A DNA stretch of 5,063 nt from JABCPE02 sp963518845 (GTDB lineage Bacteria > Bacteroidota > Bacteroidia > Flavobacteriales > Weeksellaceae): positions 1 through 5,063 of the forward strand of contig CAUQKV010000054.1 in the NCBI GenBank assembly GCA_963518845.1, in the 5' to 3' direction. The notes below the pieces were generated by a model. That model saw only the letters and a list, made by a program, of their open reading frames with translations. It did no database searches and was not told the origin of the DNA. This document shows, one piece after another, positions 1-5,063 of the stretch. Position numbers and translations under genes: made by a program. The number at the start of each line of letters is the position of its first letter. Within the stretch, counting starts at the first letter, position 1.

Positions 1-32
1 CATAATAGAGGCAATATTATTTTACAAAAAAC

Positions 33-56
33 ATTCATTTTTTTATTCATTTTTTG
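33..56. repeat. Tandem 12-bp duplication in spacer
   Basis: Two adjacent copies of ATTCATTTTTTT / ATTCATTTTTTG (33-44 and 45-56) match at 11 of 12 positions. They lie in AT-rich non-coding DNA beyond the terminator of the leftward operon. A replication-slippage origin is the simplest explanation; no function is apparent. Confidence 0.6.
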
Positions 57-77
57 AGTTTTTTTTAAACATCTAAT

Positions 78-131
78 AAAAAAGACAGAAGATTCATGGT
101 AAGATATATTCTTACTGATTCTTACTGTCTT
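78..131 (-). terminator. Intrinsic terminator of the yicC-gmk-folB operon
   Basis: A long imperfect hairpin lies 46 bases past the folB stop. Its pairs are 82-88 with 125-131 (AAGACAG/CTGTCTT), 89-92 with 120-123, 94-96 with 116-118, and 99-104 with 110-115 (GTAAGA/TCTTAC). The loop is five bases, with one bulged base (124), one T-T mismatch (93/119) and two unpaired bases (97-98). Read leftwards, the stem runs into six T residues (complement of A78-A83), the usual arrangement of a rho-independent terminator. On the plus strand the hairpin is followed by a broken T/A stretch, so it should work mainly for the leftward transcript. The stem is AT-rich but about 20 pairs long. A 14-bp AT palindrome at 153-166 lies between it and folB and may add weak structure. 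Confidence 0.75.
108..127. repeat. Perfect 10-bp tandem duplication inside the terminator arm
   Basis: ATTCTTACTG occurs twice in direct succession (108-117 and 118-127). The copies make up most of one arm of the terminator hairpin, so GTAAGA at 99-104 can pair with TCTTAC at 110-115 or, with a larger loop, at 120-125. The repeat is seen directly; effect on termination is unknown. Confidence 0.8.
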
Positions 132-177
132 ATAATTAAAAATTTCTGATTATTTTAAATTTAAAAGAGAAATAATA

Positions 178-636
178 TTAAAGTGCCTTTTCCAGCTCCA
201 CGCTTACGCCCTTCATTTCGCCCTGCATAGGTGGGTTGGTTTTGGTGAGTTTTATTTTGATGTAGGTGATTTGTGGGAATTTTTCTTCTAATTTTTGGAT
301 AATTCTCCCGATTACCCGCTCCAAAAGCAGCGATGGGATTTCCATTTCTCTATGGATGATATTATTGATTTCAGCGTAGTTTATCGTGTCTTCCAAGTGG
401 TCGCTCTGTGCCGCTTTCCATAGGTCTGCGTGAATTTCGGCATTCACGAGATAATAAGTCCCAGTCGTTTTCTCCTCTGGCAAAACTCCATGATAGGCGT
501 AAATTTTCAAATCTTCGATGAGAATTCTGCTTCTTAGATTTTCATTTTTAATATCAAAATCTTCGGCTGTCAGCCCTATGTTTTGGAGTTTTGTGAAACT
601 TGGAACAGGGAGATTGGCGTTGTCTTCTTTTTTCAT
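178..636 (-). CDS. folB: Dihydroneopterin aldolase (FolB) with N-terminal extension
   Basis: FolB cleaves 7,8-dihydroneopterin to 6-hydroxymethyl-7,8-dihydropterin and glycolaldehyde in cytosolic folate synthesis. Residues 37-152 form the complete domain: YHGVLPEE at 48-55 ends in the expected active-site Glu55, DTINYAEI has Tyr87, LLER has Glu106, and the TKTNPP segment has Lys132. These line up with Glu22, Tyr54, Glu74 and Lys100 of the Staphylococcus aureus enzyme. The protein is 152 residues, against roughly 115-125 for the family. The excess is an N-terminal stretch of about 35 residues, mostly polar, with no signal peptide or domain I recognise. The start is well fixed: the ATG overlaps the gmk stop as ATGA, which suggests translational coupling, and no in-frame ATG, GTG or TTG follows before the conserved core (only a CTG at codon 22). 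It is the last gene of the leftward operon. Confidence 0.93.
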   Translation of the reverse strand: MKKEDNANLPVPSFTKLQNIGLTAEDFDIKNENLRSRILIEDLKIYAYHGVLPEEKTTGTYYLVNAEIHADLWKAAQSDHLEDTINYAEINNIIHREMEIPSLLLERVIGRIIQKLEEKFPQITYIKIKLTKTNPPMQGEMKGVSVELEKAL

Positions 637-1196
637 TTTTTTGTAAAATTAGAGATGATGTTTTCTATTTCTTTTTTTGCAGTTTCCAAATCATCATTTA
701 TCAAAACTTGGTCGAATAAATGCTGATAGCCAAGCTCTTCCTGAGCCTTGTTCACACGGGTTTTTATGGTTTCTAGGCTGTCTGTATTTCTTTTGATTAG
801 GCGTTTTTCAAGTTCTTCTATGGATGGCGGAGCTATGAAAATACTCATTGCTTGGTCTCCAAAAATCTTTTTTAAATTAACTCCACCGACCACATCCACA
901 TCGAAAATCACCGTTTTTCCGTTCTTCCAAATTCGTTCTATTTCAGATTTCAGCGTTCCGTAGAATTTGTCAGCATAGACCTCCTCATGCTCCACAAAGG
1001 CATCTTCGGATATTTTTTTTCTAAACTCATCAGGCGTTAGGAAATAGTAGTCCTTTCCGTGTGCTTCGCCTTCTCTTGGCGCTCTTGTGGTGGCAGAAAT
1101 AGAAAATTCTAAATGTGGGAAATTCTCTAAACTATGCTTTACTAAAGTGGTTTTTCCGCTTCCAGATGGAGCCGAAAATATGATGACTTTTTTCAT
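633..1196 (-). CDS. gmk: Guanylate kinase
   Basis: Gmk phosphorylates GMP to GDP with ATP in the cytosol and is essential for salvage and synthesis of guanine nucleotides. At 187 residues it has the normal length. The P-loop APSGSGKT (residues 9-16) binds ATP. The GMP-binding segment SATTRAPREGEAHGKDYYF (34-52) contains the conserved Arg38, Arg41 and Tyr50. It continues through FVEHEEV (67-73, Glu69) and FYGT (78-81), then VIFDVDVVGG (96-105, Asp99). The lid segment KRLIKRNTDS (131-140) and Arg147 complete the fold. One small departure is Ala9 where the first P-loop residue is often Gly, which is tolerated in the A/GxxxxGK[ST] pattern. It follows yicC by 53 bases with no -7 box of its own, so it is probably read from the yicC promoter, and it overlaps folB by four bases. 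Confidence 0.97.
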   Translation of the reverse strand: MKKVIIFSAPSGSGKTTLVKHSLENFPHLEFSISATTRAPREGEAHGKDYYFLTPDEFRKKISEDAFVEHEEVYADKFYGTLKSEIERIWKNGKTVIFDVDVVGGVNLKKIFGDQAMSIFIAPPSIEELEKRLIKRNTDSLETIKTRVNKAQEELGYQHLFDQVLINDDLETAKKEIENIISNFTKK

Positions 1197-1227
1197 TTTA
1201 TGTTGAATTTGAGTTTTTAAAATAGAA

Positions 1228-1263
1228 TCAATGTTTTGATGAAAATTTTTTATAAAACATTGA
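1228..1263 (-). other. 10-bp inverted repeat between yicC and gmk
   Basis: TCAATGTTTT (1228-1237) and AAAACATTGA (1254-1263) are perfect reverse complements around a 16-base loop. The repeat covers the last codons and stop of yicC. Read leftwards, the stem is followed by TTCTATTTTAA, a poor T-tract, so it is more likely an RNA-stability or processing hairpin, or a partial attenuator, than a strong terminator. It could lower gmk-folB expression relative to yicC. The structure is directly visible; the function is inferred. Confidence 0.45.
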
Positions 1264-2107
1264 GTGTCTGTTCTTTTATCTTTTCTAAATTATCTTTCAT
1301 CATGACCACTATTTTTTGGATTTCATGATGATTGGCCTTTGAGCCCAGAGTATTGATTTCCCGCCCGATTTCTTGGCTGATGAAACCTAATTTCTTTCCG
1401 TTAAAATCCTCATTGTTAAGAACTTCCAAGAAATATTTCAAATGCTGTGTCAGACGGACTTTTTCTTCGGAAATGTCTAATTTTTCTACAAAATACGCTA
1501 CTTCTTGGTAAAATCTGGTTTCGTCCAGCTGCTCAAAATCCTTTAAAGAAGAGAGGTAGCGCTCTTTTATGGTAGAAATTCGCTCTTCCTCAAAAGGCTG
1601 CACCTGTCCCAGCAGTTCTTCGATGTTTTTGATGTTCTTAGTGAGTTCTTCGCCCAAAATTTCTCCTTCGGTTTTTCTAAAATTAGAAAATTCTATAACT
1701 GCCTTATTTATAGTTTCTTGCAGGAGATTCCATTCGTTGTCAGAGAGCTCTTCCGTTTTGCACTGGATGGTTTCGGGCATTCTTATTGCCATTTTAAGAT
1801 ATTCAAAATCAGGAGCTTCTGGCGAACATTGGCGAAGTTGCTCCATGTAGGATTTTATAATTTCTTGGTTGATTTTCACATCATTCGCGCCATCCAAAGA
1901 TTCACAAGTGATGAAACAATCTACTTTTCCTCGTAAAAGTTTGTCATTCAGTGATTTTCTGATTTCAAGTTCTTTTTCTTTAAAACGGAGAGGGAGTTTT
2001 ATGCTGAGGTCGAACGATTTGCTGTTGAGAGATTTGATATCAACATTTATTTTCTTACCTTCAAAAATGGCTTCAGCTCTTCCGAAACCAGTCATTGACA
2101 ATATCAT
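1250..2107 (-). CDS. yicC: YicC/YloC-family endoribonuclease
   Basis: Members of this family (E. coli YicC, B. subtilis YloC) are conserved cytosolic endoribonucleases; the E. coli protein has been linked to degradation of the small RNA RyhB. The 285 residues match the usual length (E. coli about 287). The start MILSMTGFGRAE is the family hallmark (E. coli begins MIRSMTAYAR), so the ATG at 2107 is preferred over Met5. The N-terminal domain shows VDIKSLNSKSFDLSIKLP (22-39) and LRGKVD (58-63). The middle contains FRKTEGEILGEEL (143-155). The C-terminal DUF1732 region has DISEEKVRLTQH (211-222) and GKKLGFISQEIGREINTLGS (237-256) followed by KANH, with conserved Glu, Arg and Asn positions. The middle is rich in Glu and Lys and probably helical. 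It is first in the operon; proximity to gmk is also known in Bacillus and other bacteria. Confidence 0.94.
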   Translation of the reverse strand: MILSMTGFGRAEAIFEGKKINVDIKSLNSKSFDLSIKLPLRFKEKELEIRKSLNDKLLRGKVDCFITCESLDGANDVKINQEIIKSYMEQLRQCSPEAPDFEYLKMAIRMPETIQCKTEELSDNEWNLLQETINKAVIEFSNFRKTEGEILGEELTKNIKNIEELLGQVQPFEEERISTIKERYLSSLKDFEQLDETRFYQEVAYFVEKLDISEEKVRLTQHLKYFLEVLNNEDFNGKKLGFISQEIGREINTLGSKANHHEIQKIVVMMKDNLEKIKEQTLNVL

Positions 2108-2126
2108 AAAAATCTTATTTTATGCA

Positions 2127-2134
2127 CAAATATA
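2127..2134 (-). promoter_or_regulatory. -7 box of the yicC-gmk-folB promoter
   Basis: Read leftwards the sequence is TATATTTG, a perfect match to the Bacteroidota TAnnTTTG box recognised by their unusual primary sigma factor. It ends 19 bases before the yicC ATG, so the transcript would have a leader of roughly a dozen bases. No clear TTG-type -33 element is present at the expected 19-21 base distance. Confidence 0.65.
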
Positions 2135-2151
2135 AACTATTTAAGAGAAAT

Positions 2152-2163
2152 ATTTTTAAAAAT
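2152..2163. promoter_or_regulatory. AT palindrome at the centre of the divergent promoters
   Basis: ATTTTTAAAAAT is a perfect 12-bp palindrome. Its centre (2157/2158) lies within about two bases of the midpoint between the two opposed -7 boxes, so it falls in the expected -33 region of both promoters. It may be a bendable upstream element or a regulator site, or chance in AT-rich DNA. Only the symmetry is observed. Confidence 0.35.
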
Positions 2164-2177
2164 CTACGAAATAGAAC

Positions 2178-2185
2178 TAATTTTG
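2178..2185 (+). promoter_or_regulatory. -7 box of the membrane-protein gene
   Basis: TAATTTTG matches TAnnTTTG exactly and ends 18 bases before the ATG at 2204. TATTTTT about 20 bases upstream is a poor -33 candidate. The box overlaps an in-frame TTG at 2183, which argues against that codon as the translation start. Confidence 0.6.
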
Positions 2186-2203
2186 CAGATATATTTAAGG
2201 ATA

Positions 2204-3826
2204 ATGCTTTATATTTTTGTATCGGTTTTAATAATTTTCCCTGTATTGATAGGCTTTGGACGCCTTTCTCAAAAGATATTTGGAGCGTTTTGGGAAGGGC
2301 TTTCCGCACAGCTGGTCTTAGGGATATTATTTTTGATGACTGTATGGAGTGTTTTGTCTTTTTTTGTTCCGTTAAATATTGATTTAGAGCGAATTACTGT
2401 TGGTTGTGGTTTTCTCTTGTTTTTTTATTTTCAGTCGTATAAAGAATTTTTAAAAATAGACCGAAAAAACTGGCTTTTGTGGGGAGGTTTTAGTTTGGTT
2501 TCTTTGGTGGTGGGCAGTGGCTTTCCCTTTATTTTAGATCATTTTGGGTATTATGTCCCTACAATTAAATGGCTTTCTGAGTATGGGCTGGTAAAAGGCA
2601 TTACAAATTTGGACTGGGTGCTGGGGCAGATGTCGCCGTGGCATGTTTTTCAGGCAGGATTTTCGCATTTTTCAGATGAATTTTTGAGGATAAATGTGCT
2701 TCTCCTGATGATATTTTTCTTGTACATTATTGAGAAAAAATCATGGGTGATGCTCTGTTTTACGCCTGTTTTGTTCTTTTTTGTGCAGTCGCCGAGCCCA
2801 GATTTGCCAGCGATAGTTTTTTCTTTAATTATTTTAAATGAAATTTTAACTAAAAATAAAGAATTTTCCCTGCTTTTTGCCTTTTCGGTTTTGGTTTTCA
2901 GTATCAAACCTACGATGCTTTGGCTGCCGATTTTGGCTTTCCTTTATCCGATTTTGATTTTCAGAAAAGGCTTGAAATTTATTTGGTTAGGGTGTTTATT
3001 TGGTGTTTTATATTGCGTGAAAAATATTTGGACTTTCGGTTATCCTTTTTTTCCGATTCAGTTTTTGGATTTGGGTTTTAGCTGGAAACCATATGACGGA
3101 TTATTCATTTCATCGAGCGAAGTCGCTGTTTTAAAGACATTTGATTTACAATATTCATTGGAAGAAATTTCCCAATTTTCAGCTATGGAATATTTTGTGA
3201 ACTGGCTTTTCTTGGATGGGATAAAGGGTGTTATCAATGTCGGTTTGATATTGGTTTTGTTGGTTTTTGGGATTTTTTCATGGAAACAAAAGGATAAAAT
3301 CACGGGAATAATATTTCTCTGTATCTTGGTCAAAAGTATTTTTGTTATCTGTTTTTCAGCGCAGTATAGATTTTTCATCGATGTGTTTTTGGTGTTTTTT
3401 TTGGTGTTTTTTAGAGAATTTTTTTCTAAAAAATGGTGTTTGGGCATTTTCTCTGGTTTGAGTGTTTTGGTGGTCAGTATTTTGGCGTTTCCACAGATTT
3501 TACAGGAAAAAGTTCCAAGTTTTAATTTGGGATTTGTGATGAAAAATTTTGAAGCAAAACAAGTTTATAAACCACTGTATTACTCTCTAAATAAGCACGA
3601 TACATTTACGGTTGGTAATCTGGAATTTAATGTTCCAAGGGATTATGTCTTTGGGTTTGACACGGTTCTGCCGGTTCTTACGCCTCATCAGTTGGAGGAA
3701 TTTTACAAATTGGGAATTTTTCCTCAGAAAATAGGCGAAAATCTTGAACAAGGTTTTGTTTGGAAAAAACTAAATTTTCAGGAAAAAAAGTATCTGAAAA
3801 GCATCATCGAAAAAATTAAAAAATAA
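2204..3826 (+). CDS. Polytopic membrane protein, LIC_10190-like, GT-C-type topology
   Basis: This is a 540-residue inner-membrane protein with about 12-14 hydrophobic segments, approximately at residues 2-18, 34-56, 65-77, 90-108, 163-177, 181-195, 200-213, 220-234, 238-254, 258-272, 342-359, 367-383, 388-404 and 411-430. A soluble tail of about 110 residues follows. The first long loop carries ILDHFGYYVP (110-119) and PTIKWLSEYGLVKGITNL (119-136), then a motif with SPWHVFQAGFSHF (144-156); SPSPDLPA (196-203) and AQYRF (386-390) come later. These recall from memory the uncharacterised LIC_10190 family of Bacteroidota and Leptospira, whose layout resembles lipid-linked sugar transferases (GT-C); Asp112 would be a candidate catalytic acid. 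Activity is inference. I chose ATG 2204, preceded by TAAGGATA, over the in-frame TTG 2183 because the latter lies inside the -7 box. Base use is strongly T-rich, as expected for Phe/Leu/Val-rich membrane segments. No functional link to the neighbours is evident. Confidence 0.85.
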   Translation: MLYIFVSVLIIFPVLIGFGRLSQKIFGAFWEGLSAQLVLGILFLMTVWSVLSFFVPLNIDLERITVGCGFLLFFYFQSYKEFLKIDRKNWLLWGGFSLVSLVVGSGFPFILDHFGYYVPTIKWLSEYGLVKGITNLDWVLGQMSPWHVFQAGFSHFSDEFLRINVLLLMIFFLYIIEKKSWVMLCFTPVLFFFVQSPSPDLPAIVFSLIILNEILTKNKEFSLLFAFSVLVFSIKPTMLWLPILAFLYPILIFRKGLKFIWLGCLFGVLYCVKNIWTFGYPFFPIQFLDLGFSWKPYDGLFISSSEVAVLKTFDLQYSLEEISQFSAMEYFVNWLFLDGIKGVINVGLILVLLVFGIFSWKQKDKITGIIFLCILVKSIFVICFSAQYRFFIDVFLVFFLVFFREFFSKKWCLGIFSGLSVLVVSILAFPQILQEKVPSFNLGFVMKNFEAKQVYKPLYYSLNKHDTFTVGNLEFNVPRDYVFGFDTVLPVLTPHQLEEFYKLGIFPQKIGENLEQGFVWKKLNFQEKKYLKSIIEKIKK

Positions 3827-3849
3827 AATTCTCATTTCTTAGGAATTTG

Positions 3850-3857
3850 TATATTTG
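3850..3857 (+). promoter_or_regulatory. -7 box directly upstream of aroC
   Basis: TATATTTG is a perfect TAnnTTTG match, but only four bases separate it from the aroC ATG at 3862. A transcript started at the usual distance would begin at or within a few bases of the start codon. No -33 TTG is seen at 19-21 bases upstream. The box lies in the 35-base gap after the membrane-protein gene, so aroC may have its own promoter in addition to read-through. Confidence 0.5.
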
Positions 3858-3861
3858 TAGG

Positions 3862-4923
3862 ATGTTTGGGACATTGGGCAATTATCTGACTTTTTCTTCC
3901 TTTGGTGAGAGCCATGGGGAGGCTTATGGTGGAATTTTGACTAATTTTCCAGCAGGTGTGAAAATCAATTTTGATGAGATTCAGCATCAGCTAAATAGAA
4001 GAAAACCAGGGCAGTCGGCTATCGTCACGCAGAGAAAAGAGGTGGACGAAGTGAGGTTTCTTTCGGGGATTTTTGAAGGGAAAACCACAGGAATGCCGAT
4101 AGGTTTTTTAGTTGAAAATGAGAATCAAAAAACAAAAGATTATGAGCATTTGGCTCCTGCCTATCGCCCATCTCATGCAGATTATACATATGACCAAAAA
4201 TTTGGTTTTAGAGATTACCGAGGTGGCGGGCGTTCCTCTGCGAGGGAAACTCTGAACTGGGTAGTGGCAGGGACTTTGGCGAAACACCTGCTGCCAGAAG
4301 TTGAGATTTATTCTTATGTGTCATCGGTGGGGGAAATATCTTGCACAAAGCCATATCAGGAACTTGATTTTTCAAAAATAGATGAAAATGAAGTGAGATG
4401 CCCAGATGAAACTACAGCAAAGCTCATGATAGAGCAGATAGAACAAGCGAGAAAAAAAGGCGATACAGTAGGCGGAATGATAACCTGTGTAATAAAAAAC
4501 GCACCGAAAGGCTTGGGAGAGCCTGTTTTTAATAAACTTCATGCCGAACTAGGAAAGGCGATGCTTGGCATCAATGCCTGTAAAGGTTTTGAATATGGAG
4601 CAGGATTTGAGGGAGCAAAAATGTCTGGCTCGGTGCAGAATGATATTTTTAATGCTGATGGAACTACCAAAACCAACCATTCGGGCGGGATACAAGGAGG
4701 AATTTCTAATGGAATGGATATTTATTTCCGAGTGGCGTTTAAGCCTGTCTCTACGCTGATGATGCCGCAGGAAAGTATAGACAATGCAGGAAATATCATA
4801 AAATTAGAAGGAAAGGGGAGGCATGACCCATGCGTGTTGCCGAGAGCAGTTCCCATTGTGGATGCCCTTTCAGCGTTCGTTTTAGCGGATATGTATCTCA
4901 TAGATAAACTGAGAAAAATTTAA
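3862..4923 (+). CDS. aroC: Chorismate synthase
   Basis: AroC converts 5-enolpyruvylshikimate 3-phosphate to chorismate, the last shikimate-pathway step, with reduced FMN as cofactor; it is a cytosolic tetramer in characterised species. The 353 residues span the family from end to end (E. coli 361). FGESHG (14-19) holds the conserved His18, RPSHADYTY (102-110) the second conserved His105, RDYRGGGRSSARET (117-130) the flavin/substrate-binding signature, NHSGGIQGGISNG (272-284) the central signature, and GKGRHDPCV (317-325) the C-terminal one. The in-frame TTG at 3847 would add five residues but overlaps a -7 box; starting at ATG gives MFGTLGNYLTFSSFGESHG, the normal family beginning. Two consecutive TAA codons (4921-4926) end the gene, and the next gene starts 12 bases on, suggesting co-transcription. 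No flavin-reductase domain is fused, so this is the monofunctional bacterial type. Confidence 0.97.
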   Translation: MFGTLGNYLTFSSFGESHGEAYGGILTNFPAGVKINFDEIQHQLNRRKPGQSAIVTQRKEVDEVRFLSGIFEGKTTGMPIGFLVENENQKTKDYEHLAPAYRPSHADYTYDQKFGFRDYRGGGRSSARETLNWVVAGTLAKHLLPEVEIYSYVSSVGEISCTKPYQELDFSKIDENEVRCPDETTAKLMIEQIEQARKKGDTVGGMITCVIKNAPKGLGEPVFNKLHAELGKAMLGINACKGFEYGAGFEGAKMSGSVQNDIFNADGTTKTNHSGGIQGGISNGMDIYFRVAFKPVSTLMMPQESIDNAGNIIKLEGKGRHDPCVLPRAVPIVDALSAFVLADMYLIDKLRKI

Positions 4924-4935
4924 TAAGAAAACAAA

Positions 4936-5063
4936 ATGAAAAAATATTGGGAAAAAGGGATTTCTTTTGAGGAATATTTCAAGAAAACAGAAGAAATTGT
5001 CAATAAAAACGAAGAAAAACTAACTCCAGCAGAAAAAGAAATGCTGGAATATTATAAACTGGG
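4936..5063 (+). CDS. 5' end of a gene, possibly a thioredoxin-family protein
   Basis: The open frame runs from ATG to the window edge: 42 complete codons plus two bases. The protein begins MKKYWEKGISFEEYFKKTEE and continues with a charged helical stretch to MLEYYKLG. It has no signal peptide. From memory, this beginning (a YW-x-x-GISFEEY pattern and a YYxLG segment) resembles flavobacterial thioredoxin-family proteins that often follow aroC; the CxxC motif that would prove it lies beyond the window. The gene is 12 bases after the aroC stop with an A-rich, non-Shine-Dalgarno leader, so it should share the aroC transcript. That it is a real coding sequence is fairly sure; the product is tentative. 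Confidence 0.6.
   Translation, partial: MKKYWEKGISFEEYFKKTEEIVNKNEEKLTPAEKEMLEYYKL

Noticed and set aside
1..76. Possible gene edges at the left end: an ATG on the minus strand at 3-1 with TAATATTG upstream (12-19), and an open plus-strand frame from 2 to a TAA at 74-76
   Set aside because: The -7-like box has one mismatch and the next codons lie outside the window; the plus frame is 24 codons of low-complexity Phe/Ile. Neither can be supported from this sequence.
1569..1850. Plus-strand open frames antisense to yicC (also 1718-1936 and 1869-2135) and to gmk (748-963)
   Set aside because: Ser-rich shadow translations of well-supported conserved genes on the other strand.
2115..2309. Small minus-strand frame across the intergenic gap and the start of the membrane-protein gene (and the plus-strand frame 2122-2382)
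   Set aside because: Both cross the divergent promoter region, overlap a better gene, and show no familiar sequence.
2650..2907. 85-codon minus-strand open frame inside the membrane-protein gene
   Set aside because: Same cause: Lys-rich shadow of hydrophobic codons, no promoter box or plausible fold.
3058..3447. 129-codon open frame on the minus strand inside the membrane-protein gene
   Set aside because: It is the complement of a T-rich coding strand, giving a Lys/Asn/Thr-rich low-complexity protein with no recognisable domain; the plus-strand gene explains the openness.
3826..3848. AAATTC/GAATTT inverted repeat after the membrane-protein stop, as a terminator
   Set aside because: Only six AT-rich pairs, an 11-base loop, and no T-run after it; it also runs into the aroC -7 box.
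4565..4759. 64-codon plus-strand frame inside aroC
   Set aside because: Out-of-frame overlap with conserved AroC sequence.
178..4923. folB and aroC as one functional folate cluster
   Set aside because: Both feed folate synthesis, but they are on opposite strands in separate transcription units with a membrane-protein gene between them; the proximity is probably coincidental.

Overview
The window looks like ordinary chromosomal DNA from a low-GC member of the Bacteroidota, most likely a flavobacterium of the Weeksellaceae/Chryseobacterium type. The evidence is the AT-rich base composition, near absence of Shine-Dalgarno sequences, three perfect matches to the Bacteroidota -7 promoter box (TAnnTTTG) just upstream of genes, and protein sequences that read as flavobacterial. 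Genus assignment is inference. I see no mobile element, CRISPR array, tRNA or rRNA.

Layout. Positions 1-177 are a gene-free AT-rich spacer with a good intrinsic terminator for the leftward operon and two small tandem duplications. Positions 178-2107 hold a leftward operon, in transcription order yicC (YicC/YloC-family endoribonuclease), gmk (guanylate kinase) and folB (dihydroneopterin aldolase). gmk and folB overlap by four bases (ATGA). The 96-base gap 2108-2203 is a compact divergent promoter region with one -7 box per strand, placed almost symmetrically around a 12-bp AT palindrome. Positions 2204-3826 encode a large polytopic membrane protein that resembles the uncharacterised LIC_10190-type family (GT-C-like topology). 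It is followed on the same strand by aroC (chorismate synthase, 3862-4923), which has its own -7 box only four bases before its ATG, and by the first 42 codons of a further gene that is probably a thioredoxin-family protein.

Function. YicC (RNA turnover) and Gmk (GMP to GDP) commonly sit together in bacteria. Gmk feeds the GTP pool from which pterins are made, and FolB acts on the pterin branch of folate synthesis. AroC makes chorismate, precursor of aromatic amino acids and of the p-aminobenzoate part of folate. The membrane protein has no evident functional link to its neighbours.

No clearly new system is present. The points most worth a second look are the 35-residue N-terminal extension of FolB with no alternative standard start codon, the possibly leaderless aroC transcript, the symmetric divergent promoter, and the uncharacterised membrane protein. 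Two start codons were set downstream of the longest open frames (2204 rather than TTG 2183; 3862 rather than TTG 3847), because in each case the longer version would overlap the -7 box.
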